Shown one piece after another: positions 1-8,067 of a DNA stretch of 24,722 bases (its first letter is position 1; each line of letters starts with the position of its first letter). Below the pieces are notes generated by a model that made no database searches, had not been told where the DNA came from, and worked only from the letters and a program-made list of their open reading frames with translations. The stretch is taken from NCBI GenBank assembly GCA_009731375.1, contig BJOX01000028.1, forward strand, positions 1,425,636 to 1,450,357, written 5' to 3'. This DNA comes from Paulinella micropora. Taxonomy: Eukaryota > Cercozoa > Imbricatea > Euglyphida. Position numbers and translations under genes: made by a program.

Positions 1-1
1 G

Positions 2-97
2 ATCAGGGGTAGAGGGAAGGTGCAAATTGTGAATGTAAGAAGGCTGATTAAGTATGATCCCTTCTTACTGGAAGATGAATCCGTTGAGGAGGCGTAA
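2..97 (+). CDS. C-terminal end of a retroelement pol/integrase ORF (5' partial)
   Basis: The frame is open from base 2 and ends at TAA 95-97, giving 31 visible residues. The stretch KVQIVNVRRLIKYDP resembles the segment after the integrase core of LTR retrotransposons, where a short beta strand is followed by a V-x-(V/N)-x-R-L-x-x-Y pattern; an acidic tail ends the protein. The rest of the gene lies left of the window, so neither catalytic residues nor family can be checked. The next ORF starts six bases after the stop in the same frame, which suits a compact retroelement. The family call is inference from a very short match; a different protein tail is possible. Confidence 0.4.
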   Translation: MRGRGKVQIVNVRRLIKYDPFLLEDESVEEA

Positions 98-103
98 AAA
101 CGG

Positions 104-946
104 ATGAAGGACGATTTCAAAGAGGTGCCGCCCATCCACAAGGAGGCTGGCATAGACCAAGACGATGCTTATGGGGCACCGATGGCTGAGAAGGAGGAGA
201 GTGAGGTGGACAGTAAGGAGAAGACTGACCGCATAAGCGCGGTGGGGACTCAGTCTAAGTCTCCGCGAGAGCATAGCGGAAAGAAGGAGAAGATCACAGA
301 GGCGCAGCTAAGGAGAGCGCGGAATGATCTTATCAACGACCAACCGAGGAAGGCGATGAGGTCGATGAGATCAAAGGACGTCCACCAGGAGGAGGAGGGG
401 ACGGACACTGACCCAAACGCGGGCAACGTTGAGATTGTCCATGAGCGATGGAAGGAAGGCGATGCGATAGCAACCATCGCATGGGTGAAAAATGTTTTCT
501 ATCTGATGAGACCAGCGGAACAACATGTCGCTGATGACACTCTCTCAGACTTATACTTGATGCGGGTCGTGGCGGTCCCACGACAGATGCGTGTCACACG
601 GACACTCAAAATATCATCAGCCGCAAAGATAGTACAACCGATACTCCAGTTCTGGAGAAGTATGGACCCGGTTGAGGATCCAAAGGCAAGACATTATCTG
701 CCAGTATATAAAGACGCAAAAAGTCTCGAGACATGGGATGATACAATTACTCCCAGAGACAAGGATTACACTGCGTGGACCATTCAGACACTGCCAAGAG
801 GAGTGCTTGATGTCCCTTTTGAATTATCGTTGGGCGGAATCCCTAATAAGATCTGGGACATTCTCGAACAGTCAAAGTTCGATCTGACTTTTGTTGGTGG
901 TCCTCCACCAGGCAAAGAAATCCGCGCCAGACGACGAAGGCAGTGA
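104..946 (+). CDS. Hypothetical 280-aa ORF directly downstream of the pol-like stop
   Basis: This intact ORF starts at ATG 104, in the same frame as the preceding pol-like tail and separated from it by TAA plus two codons. The first ~110 residues are charged and low in complexity (many E, K, D, R) and look disordered. Residues ~115-265 look folded, with hydrophobic strands such as AIATIAWVKNVFYLM and LYLMRVVAVP. The C-terminus is very basic (EIRARRRRQ). I see no signal peptide, membrane span, zinc knuckle or protease motif, so it is not an obvious envelope or gag protein. It may be an extra retroelement ORF reached by reinitiation or stop readthrough. I do not recognise the family. Confidence 0.5.
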   Translation: MKDDFKEVPPIHKEAGIDQDDAYGAPMAEKEESEVDSKEKTDRISAVGTQSKSPREHSGKKEKITEAQLRRARNDLINDQPRKAMRSMRSKDVHQEEEGTDTDPNAGNVEIVHERWKEGDAIATIAWVKNVFYLMRPAEQHVADDTLSDLYLMRVVAVPRQMRVTRTLKISSAAKIVQPILQFWRSMDPVEDPKARHYLPVYKDAKSLETWDDTITPRDKDYTAWTIQTLPRGVLDVPFELSLGGIPNKIWDILEQSKFDLTFVGGPPPGKEIRARRRRQ

Positions 947-1434
947 CAAAGAAACTATTTTTCTTTATGCGTCTCAAATAAACTGATTGATTGCCCACGG
1001 CGTATCATGATTTGATCATGCATCATCAGTTATCAATATGAATATTAAAAAGACTCAGTGATATAACTTGGCATTCGATCGCAACATACGAGTGCGAAAG
1101 GTCGATCGACGATGATACTACACCGTATACGGGGATCGCTAGTGTATTGAGCGATGGTGTTCCCGGGTATGACCCTTTCCAAGTCCTGGGATGATGTTCT
1201 CGAAAATGAAATGTTCTCTGAAACTTTCATTAAATTATTTTTTACGATAGATTATATACTGTCGTACCTGAGCACGGTCAATCTCTACTTGTGTCGGTAT
1301 ATCGCAGGGTCGGGTACATACACCTTGACTTCGGATATAGTTATTAGGACTGGCCCCCTAATACTATATCATAGGATATCCGCCTTATACAAGGGTATGT
1401 CTTTAAAAAAGACAATGTACTTACGATCTCCCTG

Positions 1435-1436
<2 letters not shown>

Positions 1437-1510
<74 letters not shown>

Positions 1511-1532
1511 TAATAATAATGATAATGATAAG
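1437..1532. repeat. (ATA)n trinucleotide microsatellite
   Basis: About 30 near-perfect ATA/TAA units, interrupted toward the right by GAT units. Its length suits a eukaryotic genome and makes copy number here prone to assembly error. Confidence 0.95.
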
Positions 1533-1625
1533 AAGAAGGAGATCAAAGGGGGAATCGTACTACAGCACCACGTTGCTTGTATTTTTTATTAATAGTACGT
1601 TTGTTCTTGACATAGTGCAGAGAAA

Positions 1626-1633
<8 letters not shown>

Positions 1634-1682
<49 letters not shown>
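1634..1682. repeat. (GA)n dinucleotide microsatellite
   Basis: An A-run of about 12 bases leads into roughly 24 uninterrupted GA units. It forms a pure purine strand, a type that can adopt triplex structure. Confidence 0.95.
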
Positions 1683-1683
<1 letters not shown>

Positions 1684-2246
1684 AGGGGAAGTAGTTCAAA
1701 AATCTACAAGAATGGCTGGAGAATCCGCTTTGACGTGCCGTATGAGGATTTATATTTATCGTCTTTTAGCGTCTATCCGTGGGTCGATACGCTGTGTGGC
1801 ATGACTCCATAGCGCATACTATTTGCAGAAAGAAATCAGAATGTGTATGACGAAAATGCTATTTCCGTCATAAAATCGGAAGGGGGTACTGTAGGCATCA
1901 CCCCCCGGATAGCCGGTAAAAAGTACCTTTTCCTGGTGACAGGTGCACCAGCTTGTTTTTCAGTATTATTTGTCCGGATTGGACCTGATGCCATTTTATT
2001 CCTGGTCTGTTGCCGTTTTCCTTTTTGGCTTCACTGAGCTAATATAACGAGACATCATTCTCATCTTTTGAGGACTGTGTTTGGTTGTATTACCGACTTT
2101 TTACGAGCTATCGTTGGGGGCATAACAGGGGGGTAGGGGGGATACACATAAAACATATTAAAAAATATTTTCTCGCGGAAGTAAGGACATAGTTTGAATG
2201 AAAAACCTGTCCAGACAAAAAAGTGATTTTCTGTTTTTAGCCTACA

Positions 2247-2276
2247 AACACCCCAACACCGCGGTGTCGGGGTGTT
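2247..2276. repeat. 30-nt palindrome with a single mismatch
   Basis: The arms AACACCCC (2247-2254) and GGGGTGTT (2269-2276) are exact reverse complements around a perfect 12-nt palindrome ACACCGCGGTGT (2256-2267); only the pair 2255/2268 fails. It lies about 90 bases before the end of the first gene of the AT-rich virus-like cluster and is GC-rich in an AT-rich setting. It could be a cruciform, a recombination or terminal site, or a transcript hairpin. Confidence 0.85.
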
Positions 2277-2363
2277 GCTGGTGATATTCGCGGAAATAGA
2301 ATTTTCTAGAATATTTTATCCTTTTCCTTTTTGACCAAAATTGGTGGCCATAACGATATTATT

Positions 2364-2690
2364 TTAGAATTGGAGCGCTTTTAAGTATTCAACATTTGGA
2401 TCTGTTTGTTTCTCTTTTTCTATCTGTTTAAGATATTCCCCTTTGTATTTATCCAATACTACTTTATTAATTTCTCTGTGTTTCCTTTGTTGCTCTTGAA
2501 TCTTATCCTTATTTTTCTGGTAATATTCCCGTCGCTGTTTATTTATCTTATCCTTGTTTGCTTCTCTATATTTCCTTTGATGCTCTCTAATTTTGTCCTT
2601 ATTGTTTTCCACATACTTTTCCCTATATCGTTGCCGTTTAGGATCAGGGAGGTTGAACACCGCCTTTATCTCTTCTATGATGGTGCTCAT
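2364..2690 (-). CDS. Lys/Glu-rich coiled repeat protein (108 aa)
   Basis: This is an intact ORF from ATG 2690 to a stop at 2364. After a short leader (MSTIIEEIKAVFNLP) the protein is a periodic helical repeat with a core like Y-x-x-x-N-K-D-K-I-x-E-x-Q-R-K, recurring about every 15-16 residues, four to five times from residue ~20 to ~90. Highly charged NK-x-KI repeats of this kind are common in large DNA viruses, virophages and some phages, usually without a known function. A TATATATA box lies three bases upstream of the ATG, as in the neighbouring genes. The protein probably forms a long single helix or coiled coil. Function unknown. Confidence 0.65.
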   Translation of the reverse strand: MSTIIEEIKAVFNLPDPKRQRYREKYVENNKDKIREHQRKYREANKDKINKQRREYYQKNKDKIQEQQRKHREINKVVLDKYKGEYLKQIEKEKQTDPNVEYLKALQF

Positions 2691-2693
2691 TGG

Positions 2694-2701
2694 TATATAT
2701 A
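2694..2701 (-). promoter_or_regulatory. TATA-like element of the Lys/Glu-rich gene
   Basis: TATATATA ends three bases before ATG 2690. The same kind of element precedes four other ORFs of this cluster at 0-9 bases. Confidence 0.5.
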
Positions 2702-2827
2702 CGATGTATAGTATATACTTAATATATAATTCAACGAGTGAATATAAGAGCGGGCGCGAGAGATATCATAGCAAACGAAAGGATGAATATAAGAGCAGGG
2801 TGAGTGAAAATATCTTCTCCTATTGGT

Positions 2828-2847
2828 GGCCAACCCCATGGTTGGCC
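2828..2847. repeat. Perfect 8-bp-arm inverted repeat
   Basis: GGCCAACC and GGTTGGCC surround a 4-base centre (CCAT). The motif ATTGGTGGCCA just to its left also occurs at about 2339-2349, next to the stop of the Lys/Glu-rich gene, so the region may hold repeated transcript-end or recombination signals. Confidence 0.7.
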
Positions 2848-3194
2848 TTGTCCAAGTAGATTTTTTAAGAGTTGGACACTTTTTTGTTACTGAATTTCAA
2901 TATTTATTATATAATTCTTCTTCGTATTACACATTTTTTATATTGTCCAACCTGTCCAAGGTTATATTAAGAAATTGAAATTTTTTTACCTCTCCCCTTT
3001 TATTACAAGATGTAAAAAATAAAAGCCTGCCAGGGGTATTGGACGCGAACCACCTTGGCCTTCATTAATACTAAGAAGAATTGTCGCACTTAGCCTGCTC
3101 AATACCACTCTCAAGTGTCCGAGTCGCCACAACGGCGTTTTCGCATTTTTGGCGGGGATGGATTTTCTATTTAAAATAATTAAAATAATATAGT

Positions 3195-3204
3195 TATATA
3201 TATA
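3195..3204 (+). promoter_or_regulatory. TATA-like element before the second Lys/Glu-rich ORF
   Basis: TATATATATA lies nine bases upstream of ATG 3214, followed by AGGAGACATA. Confidence 0.45.
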
Positions 3205-3213
3205 GGAGACATA

Positions 3214-3402
3214 ATGCCGAGGACACCTTAATTCACTAAGGAAGAAATCGTTCACCGGAGAAGAGAAAGTGCAAAAGCATTTTTGAAAACTCATCCTGAT
3301 AAGAATAGGGAAAATGCGAAGGCATACTATTATAAGAACCAAGAGAGAATAAAATTACTGCGGAAGGAGAAATACGAAAAACAAAAAAGCCGAATTGCTT
3401 GA
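3214..3402 (+). pseudogene. Second Lys/Glu-rich repeat protein, stop at codon 6
   Basis: The frame begins at ATG 3214 with its own TATATA box and encodes 63 codons to TGA 3400-3402, but codon 6 (3229-3231) is TAA. After the stop the frame reads a charged helical sequence with motifs such as NRENAKAYYYKNQERIKLL, the same N-(K/Q)-x-(K/R)-I periodicity as the gene at 2364-2690. I read it as a short paralogue inactivated by a nonsense change. A later in-frame start is not obvious, and a sequencing error at one base cannot be excluded. Confidence 0.5.
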
Positions 3403-3473
3403 ATTAAGGGCTTTTCGTAATAGTATGTTAAACAATATATAATTTATTTTCTATATAAAAATATATATACTAT

Positions 3474-3480
3474 TATATAA
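3474..3480 (+). promoter_or_regulatory. TATA-like element of the cysteine-rich gene
   Basis: TATATAA ends three bases before ATG 3484, within a longer A/T alternation (3450-3480). Confidence 0.5.
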
Positions 3481-3483
3481 ACC

Positions 3484-3973
3484 ATGGACACCTCTCACCG
3501 CCGATCGTATTGGACATATGAAGACTTACAACTCCATTTGGATTACGTGAATGGAAATTACTTCTTAATCTAGTTAATGCAGTTTCATTTATATCACCCG
3601 ATGGAAAGTGGAACACGGCGGACTGGAAACTTGTAGATCGCATAGAAAAAGGGGAAGAACAATATTGTTGTTGCTCGCACGAGATTACAAAGAATTACAT
3701 CATAAAAATGTAAAAAACGGAAACGAAATGGTGCTAGGCTCTGAATGTATCAAGCGGTTTGAAAACGACAAAATGAACGAAGACCTGTCATTGCTCATCC
3801 GCACCATTGACAATCCAAACATTAAATTCTGTTGCTATTGTAAAAGCAATAGGGAAAATTATCCGAACAGGAACAAGTATTATCACAAAGCCTGCTTAAT
3901 AAATAGATTGAAGTATTGCGAACATTGCGGACAATACAAAGGATTTATTCAATGCGGGTGCTTGAATAAGTAA
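3484..3973 (+). pseudogene. Cysteine-rich putative zinc-binding viral-type protein, frameshifted
   Basis: Three frames each hold part of one protein. The first runs from ATG 3484 to a stop near 3573. The second reads a segment with EEQYCCCSHEITKNYI and stops near 3710. The third carries EMVLGSECIKRFEN and ends at 3973 with two cysteine pairs (CCYCKSN and CEHCGQY) and a final CGC. The order C-x-C, then a G-S-x-C-I-x-x-F segment, then paired cysteines is a layout I associate with small zinc-binding proteins of mimivirus-like viruses; that is recall, not a search. Two frame changes separate the parts, so the gene is broken unless the assembly has indels. It sits about 140 bases upstream of the primase-helicase on the same strand. 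Confidence 0.5.
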
Positions 3974-4107
3974 GAAAAGAAAGAAGTTGTTTTTTTGTCA
4001 TAACGATATATAAAAAATTATAATTTCCTATTAAGGACAACATCATACATGGATATACGGATATATAGAATAATTAATTTTTTTTTTTTTTTTAAGATCC
4101 GAGCGAC

Positions 4108-4115
4108 TATATAAT
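4108..4115 (+). promoter_or_regulatory. TATA-like element of the primase-helicase gene
   Basis: TATATAAT directly abuts ATG 4116. A run of 15 T lies just before it (about 4079-4093), perhaps the end of the upstream transcript. Confidence 0.5.
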
Positions 4116-6545
4116 ATGACCGCGCCGACACTGACCAATGGACAATGGTATTGGAAACAAGAAGAAGCACTGAGAGATAAACCACTTGATGTGGTTCTTA
4201 TCAAGTGGGGGAATAAACAATTTGCAACTGTTTCATCTCAAGAGGATTTCATTGAATTGATTGAAAAAACGCCCGATGACCAAAAGCAATACTATGAAGT
4301 GTTAATGGAAAACAAACCCCAACGAATGTTTGCCTACATTGATGGCGATGAATTATCAATCTCACGAGAAAAAATGTATGAGCGGAGGAACACGCTTATG
4401 GAAAATGTATTTGCTAATGTGGGTTTGAAGTATAATCCCAAAAAAGCCAAATACTTGGATGCGAGCAAAAATGGTAAAATGTCGTGCCATTTTTCTTACG
4501 ATAATGGATTGGTATTTAAAAACTGCGAAACACAAAAAGAGTTTTGGAAGTATGTGGAAGTGGTGATTGAAAAAGATTATCCCGACCTTTGCTTCACATT
4601 TGAACGAGCCGACAAGAATATTGAGTTGCGAACCATACTTGATATTTCCGTCTATAACAAAAACAGGGCTTTCCGCACTATCTACTCTCATAAAGAGGAT
4701 AGCGACCGCGTTTTGCTTCCGTATTCATACACCCCAAAAACAAACACATTGAAACTGCTACAAGATGTGGAAATTGACGATTATCTGATTATGCGTCCCG
4801 ATGACAATACATTTTACGACGCCAAAATTCCCGAATATACAACTTTGAAGCGATATCAACATATTACATTGGACGAAATACGCGAAATTATACTCCGCAA
4901 AATACCAAATGTAGAAATTGTTGAAATAAAGCAGAGAATGTTTGTTTTAAAAACCATAGGGACACGATTATGTATTATAAACGGAGAAGAAAATAAAAGC
5001 GACAATTGCTATGTAGTATGGAGAAGAGACGGGCTGTATTTCTACTGCCACGATAGCAGTTGCGATGGTAAAGGTATAAAAATTCACGAATTATCGCCCC
5101 TATCGTCCGTAATATCAACACGATTGATGACCTGCGCCGACTCGCCAGCGAATGTAATAATTTGGAAAAATTCAAAGAATGGATAGACACTGCTTTGGCC
5201 TGGATGAATCAATCATACACTTTTGCTAACTTGGCAAAGCCGACTATAATTGAAGAATATGTTGATTCCAAAGGCAAGAAGGTGCTTCGCTATAAGACGG
5301 AATCAGCAATGGAATCATTCTTCAAAAACAAAAGAGTAAAAAGACCAATCTATCAAAGGAGGACTGGATAGCACTACGTAAAAACCCCGCTAAATTGAAC
5401 GTTGTTGATTTGTATAAAATGTGGGCTACACACCCAAAAAGACGCGAAGTAAATGACGTAATCTTTGACCCCAAGGCATACTTTGATAACGACAAACAAG
5501 GGTTTTATAACTTGTTTAAGGGTTTTGAAATTCCAGCGGACACATTAGGAGACGTGAAATCATTCACGGCAGAAGAAGAAAAAAATGAAGCATTCTTTCA
5601 ACATATCCTAAACAAATGGTGTGGGGGAAGGCAAGACATATATAAAAAGGTGCTTGATATGTTTGCGAGCATTTACCAAAAGCCGTGGCAAAAACTACAC
5701 TTATCATTAGTTTTGACAAGCACTGAACGGTATTATTCTTAAAATATTCAAAGACATAATAGGTGCCGATTATTACTTCCAGCGTTAAAGAAATATTAGG
5801 CGATTTCAATGCGCAACTCGCAAAAGCGATCGTAGTATTTATGGACGAAATGGTTTGGGGTGGTGATAAAGAACGAGCGGGAACAATTAAGAAACTCGTA
5901 TCAGAAAACACGCTCACTCTTAAACAAAAATATTTACCAAATCTAACATTAGAAAATATGTTGTTTCTAGTCCTTGCTTCAAACGAAGAATGGGTAGTGC
6001 CAGCGGGAACCACTGAGCAACGATGGCTAGTCCTTGAAGTTTCTGATGAACTGGCACTTATGAAAACAGACAAAAAGAGAAAAGTGATTGCGGATATTAG
6101 ATCTATTTACAGGCAACGACTGGCAAAGTTTCTTCTTGAACGAGACCTAAGCGAGTTTAATGACCGCGAAACAATCATTACGAAGGGGCTACGAGAACAA
6201 AAAGTGAAATCTCTTTCAAAGTTGAGAAAGTGGTGGTAATATTGCTTGAACTTGGGGTATATTACAAACCAATTTCCAGGAATTCGTTTTGGTGAAGAGG
6301 TTTCAAAAGAAGAATTGTACGATGTGTATAAAGCAAATGCGAATCACCCGCACACTTCACGGGTTAGTTTCTGGACTATTCTTAGAAAACTGATGCCAAA
6401 TATGGTAAAGAAGAAAACGATGGAAGCAGGCGCGCGAGTTAGATACGTAGATTTACCAACATTAAATGAATGTAAAAATCAATGGAAGGTTATTTATGGT
6501 GATAATGAATGGGCTTTTGACGATGACGATGACGATGATGAATAA
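4116..6545 (+). pseudogene. Viral D5-like primase-helicase, broken by frameshifts and a stop
   Basis: In life this class primes and unwinds DNA at viral replication forks. The first 330 codons read as an archaeo-eukaryotic primase: D76-G77-D78 in a hydrophobic strand (metal site), S-C-H125, then D176-I-S-V-Y with R184 and R187, followed by a cysteine cluster (C286, C298, C311, C316) like the zinc segment of herpes/NCLDV primases. The superfamily-3 helicase half follows, with Walker B VVFMDE at 5832-5849, then LASNE and EQRW segments. Breaks: frame changes near 5095 and near 5340; frame changes at 5715-5765 that remove the P-loop; an in-frame TAA at 6237-6239, after which the same frame stays open to an Asp/Glu tail ending at 6545. 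The total span (~810 codons) fits the family. As it stands it cannot make an active helicase, unless several indels are sequencing errors. Confidence 0.85.
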
Positions 6546-6579
6546 ACAATATAAAAAACGGATTTTTTTTTGTTATGCT

Positions 6580-6587
6580 TATATATA
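6580..6587 (+). promoter_or_regulatory. TATA-like element of the downstream 219-aa gene
   Basis: TATATATA lies two bases before ATG 6590 and decides that start over an in-frame ATG at 6575. The whole intergenic space after the primase-helicase is about 44 bases. Confidence 0.5.
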
Positions 6588-6589
6588 GC

Positions 6590-7249
6590 ATGTCTACCAA
6601 AAAGGATTCTCTAAGTCAAATAGAAAAATGGACTCATTTAAGTAGCGACATAAAACTGCCAACAAGCAAATCGCTCAAACCTGAAATTATCGCATTTTAC
6701 GAAAAATACCGACCCGAACAACCCCCGCAGGGTGATAATGTTGAAGTTGTATTACCCTCTGTTGATACATTGAAGAAGCTTGTTTTTGATGACGAACCAG
6801 AAACAATAGAAGTATATACGCCCTTTAAAGAAAGTGATTTGAAGGAAACTGGTATCACCGAAATCAAAACGAATGTGGAAGAAGAACTGGCCAAAAAAGA
6901 ATTACCAGTTTTAGAAGCATCCACACCAACGAAGGAAAAGAAAACGCAGATTAAAGCAAAGCGGAATCCGCCCGAGAACGGGTATAGTTGCTATGAAATA
7001 ATAACGGCACATTTGAAAGTATCAAAAGACCCGTTTAATTTCTTGTATATGAAAGTTGAAGACCGCACCATAATGCAGGAGGATATTAGGAAATGGCACG
7101 AAAGTAGATACGCACACATACCACCAGACCAACGCCCTATTCTTAAATATGGTAAGTTAGATTATAAGACATTTTTCCGCGATGTCTTATCTCAACACGA
7201 GGGCAAACTAACAACACTAAAGGATATGTATGATATGTTTCATCTGTAA
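6590..7249 (+). CDS. Hypothetical 219-aa protein of the virus-like cluster
   Basis: This is an intact ORF on the same strand as the broken primase-helicase and only 44 bases after it. I place the start at ATG 6590 (MSTKKDSLSQ) because of the TATATA element just upstream. Residues 1-60 are mixed helical, ~60-140 are rich in E, K, P and T and probably disordered, and ~145-219 form a compact, aromatic-rich domain (for example KDPFNFLYMKVEDRTIM and LKYGKLDYKTFFRDVL). No catalytic motif, cysteine cluster or membrane segment is seen. Its position suggests a virion or replication accessory protein, but I do not recognise it. That it stays open beside broken neighbours is notable. Confidence 0.6.
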   Translation: MSTKKDSLSQIEKWTHLSSDIKLPTSKSLKPEIIAFYEKYRPEQPPQGDNVEVVLPSVDTLKKLVFDDEPETIEVYTPFKESDLKETGITEIKTNVEEELAKKELPVLEASTPTKEKKTQIKAKRNPPENGYSCYEIITAHLKVSKDPFNFLYMKVEDRTIMQEDIRKWHESRYAHIPPDQRPILKYGKLDYKTFFRDVLSQHEGKLTTLKDMYDMFHL

Positions 7250-8067
7250 TCCGCTGTCAGTGCTATGTCTCTCGTCACATCAATATTAAAATATGATGGT
7301 TTAAAAGATACATAATCCGCAGATAAATTATTATTTGGAAAATTTTTACCTTGGGAAATAAAACTTTACCTTGCTCCAAGTCACATTTGGATGGTACGAC
7401 CTCAGGATTTTTTTAATCTGATTATATTAATGTGAAATTTGTTATGAATTATTAGTTTTTGATTGAATTTTTCAAAATCAAACAGTTACAAACCTTTTGT
7501 AGCGGCTTTCCTGCTGCCTTCGTATTTCGGCGGCTGTAGAGATTTGTTATGTGTTGTTTTTCTTTGTTCAAGTTTTATATATTACCAAATCACTAGCATT
7601 TAGAAACTAAATTGTGTTTTATAAAATTTAATTAATGGTTTAATCTAATTTTAAATTTTTTACAAAGTTTTAAAATCTAACTATTATTTTGAATAATATA
7701 AATCTAGTACTTTAATGCTGATTCCAAATCTAGTCACCTTTTTCAGTGTGACTGTGACTAATTGTTATTAATATTACCTGAACGTTGCTTTAAAGTACAA
7801 ACTGCTATTAAAGATGATTTTACAACTCAAATAAGTATTATAAATCTGTAATGCTTTATTGTAACAAACTTTATTTAAAATTTATATTTAACTTGATTCA
7901 AAAATTTAAAATTCAGAATCCTCGTCTGCGTACATATTCCAGTATCAGTGTGATTAGGAAGTTCTGATTCCGACTGTAAGTTACTGCATTAATTACCTGT
8001 AATTTGAATAATATTGACAGTGAGACAGTATAAATATTCATAGTAGTACCAGGCTGTACAAGTGAAT
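7250..8067. other. AT-rich non-coding stretch
   Basis: Strongly AT-rich DNA with no ORF of note and no clear repeat. It separates the virus-like cluster from the next ORF and may contain the cluster's right boundary, but I found no inverted match to the 2247-2276 palindrome here. Confidence 0.6.

Larger units (their letters stand above)
947..2363. other. Non-coding, repeat-rich stretch after the retroelement ORF
   Basis: No convincing gene is seen. It holds a trinucleotide and a GA microsatellite, several purine-rich tracts such as AAAGGGGGAA near 1547 and GGAAGGGGG near 1879 that could be polypurine tracts, a 7-bp inverted repeat (1846-1872) and a 30-nt palindrome (2247-2276). A 3' LTR would be expected here if the upstream ORFs belong to an LTR element, but the 5' copy is outside the window, so its limits cannot be set. 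Confidence 0.5.

Noticed and set aside
1154-2037. ORFs of 64-101 aa in the repeat-rich left stretch
   Set aside because: They are AT-rich or run through the GA microsatellite, with no domain and no conserved start element.
3025-3130. tRNA-like segment on the minus strand (GGTTCGCGTCC followed by a T run)
   Set aside because: The B-box matches except at the A58 position, but the T stem has mismatches and no upstream 5' acceptor strand pairs with ACCCCTG, so no cloverleaf forms.
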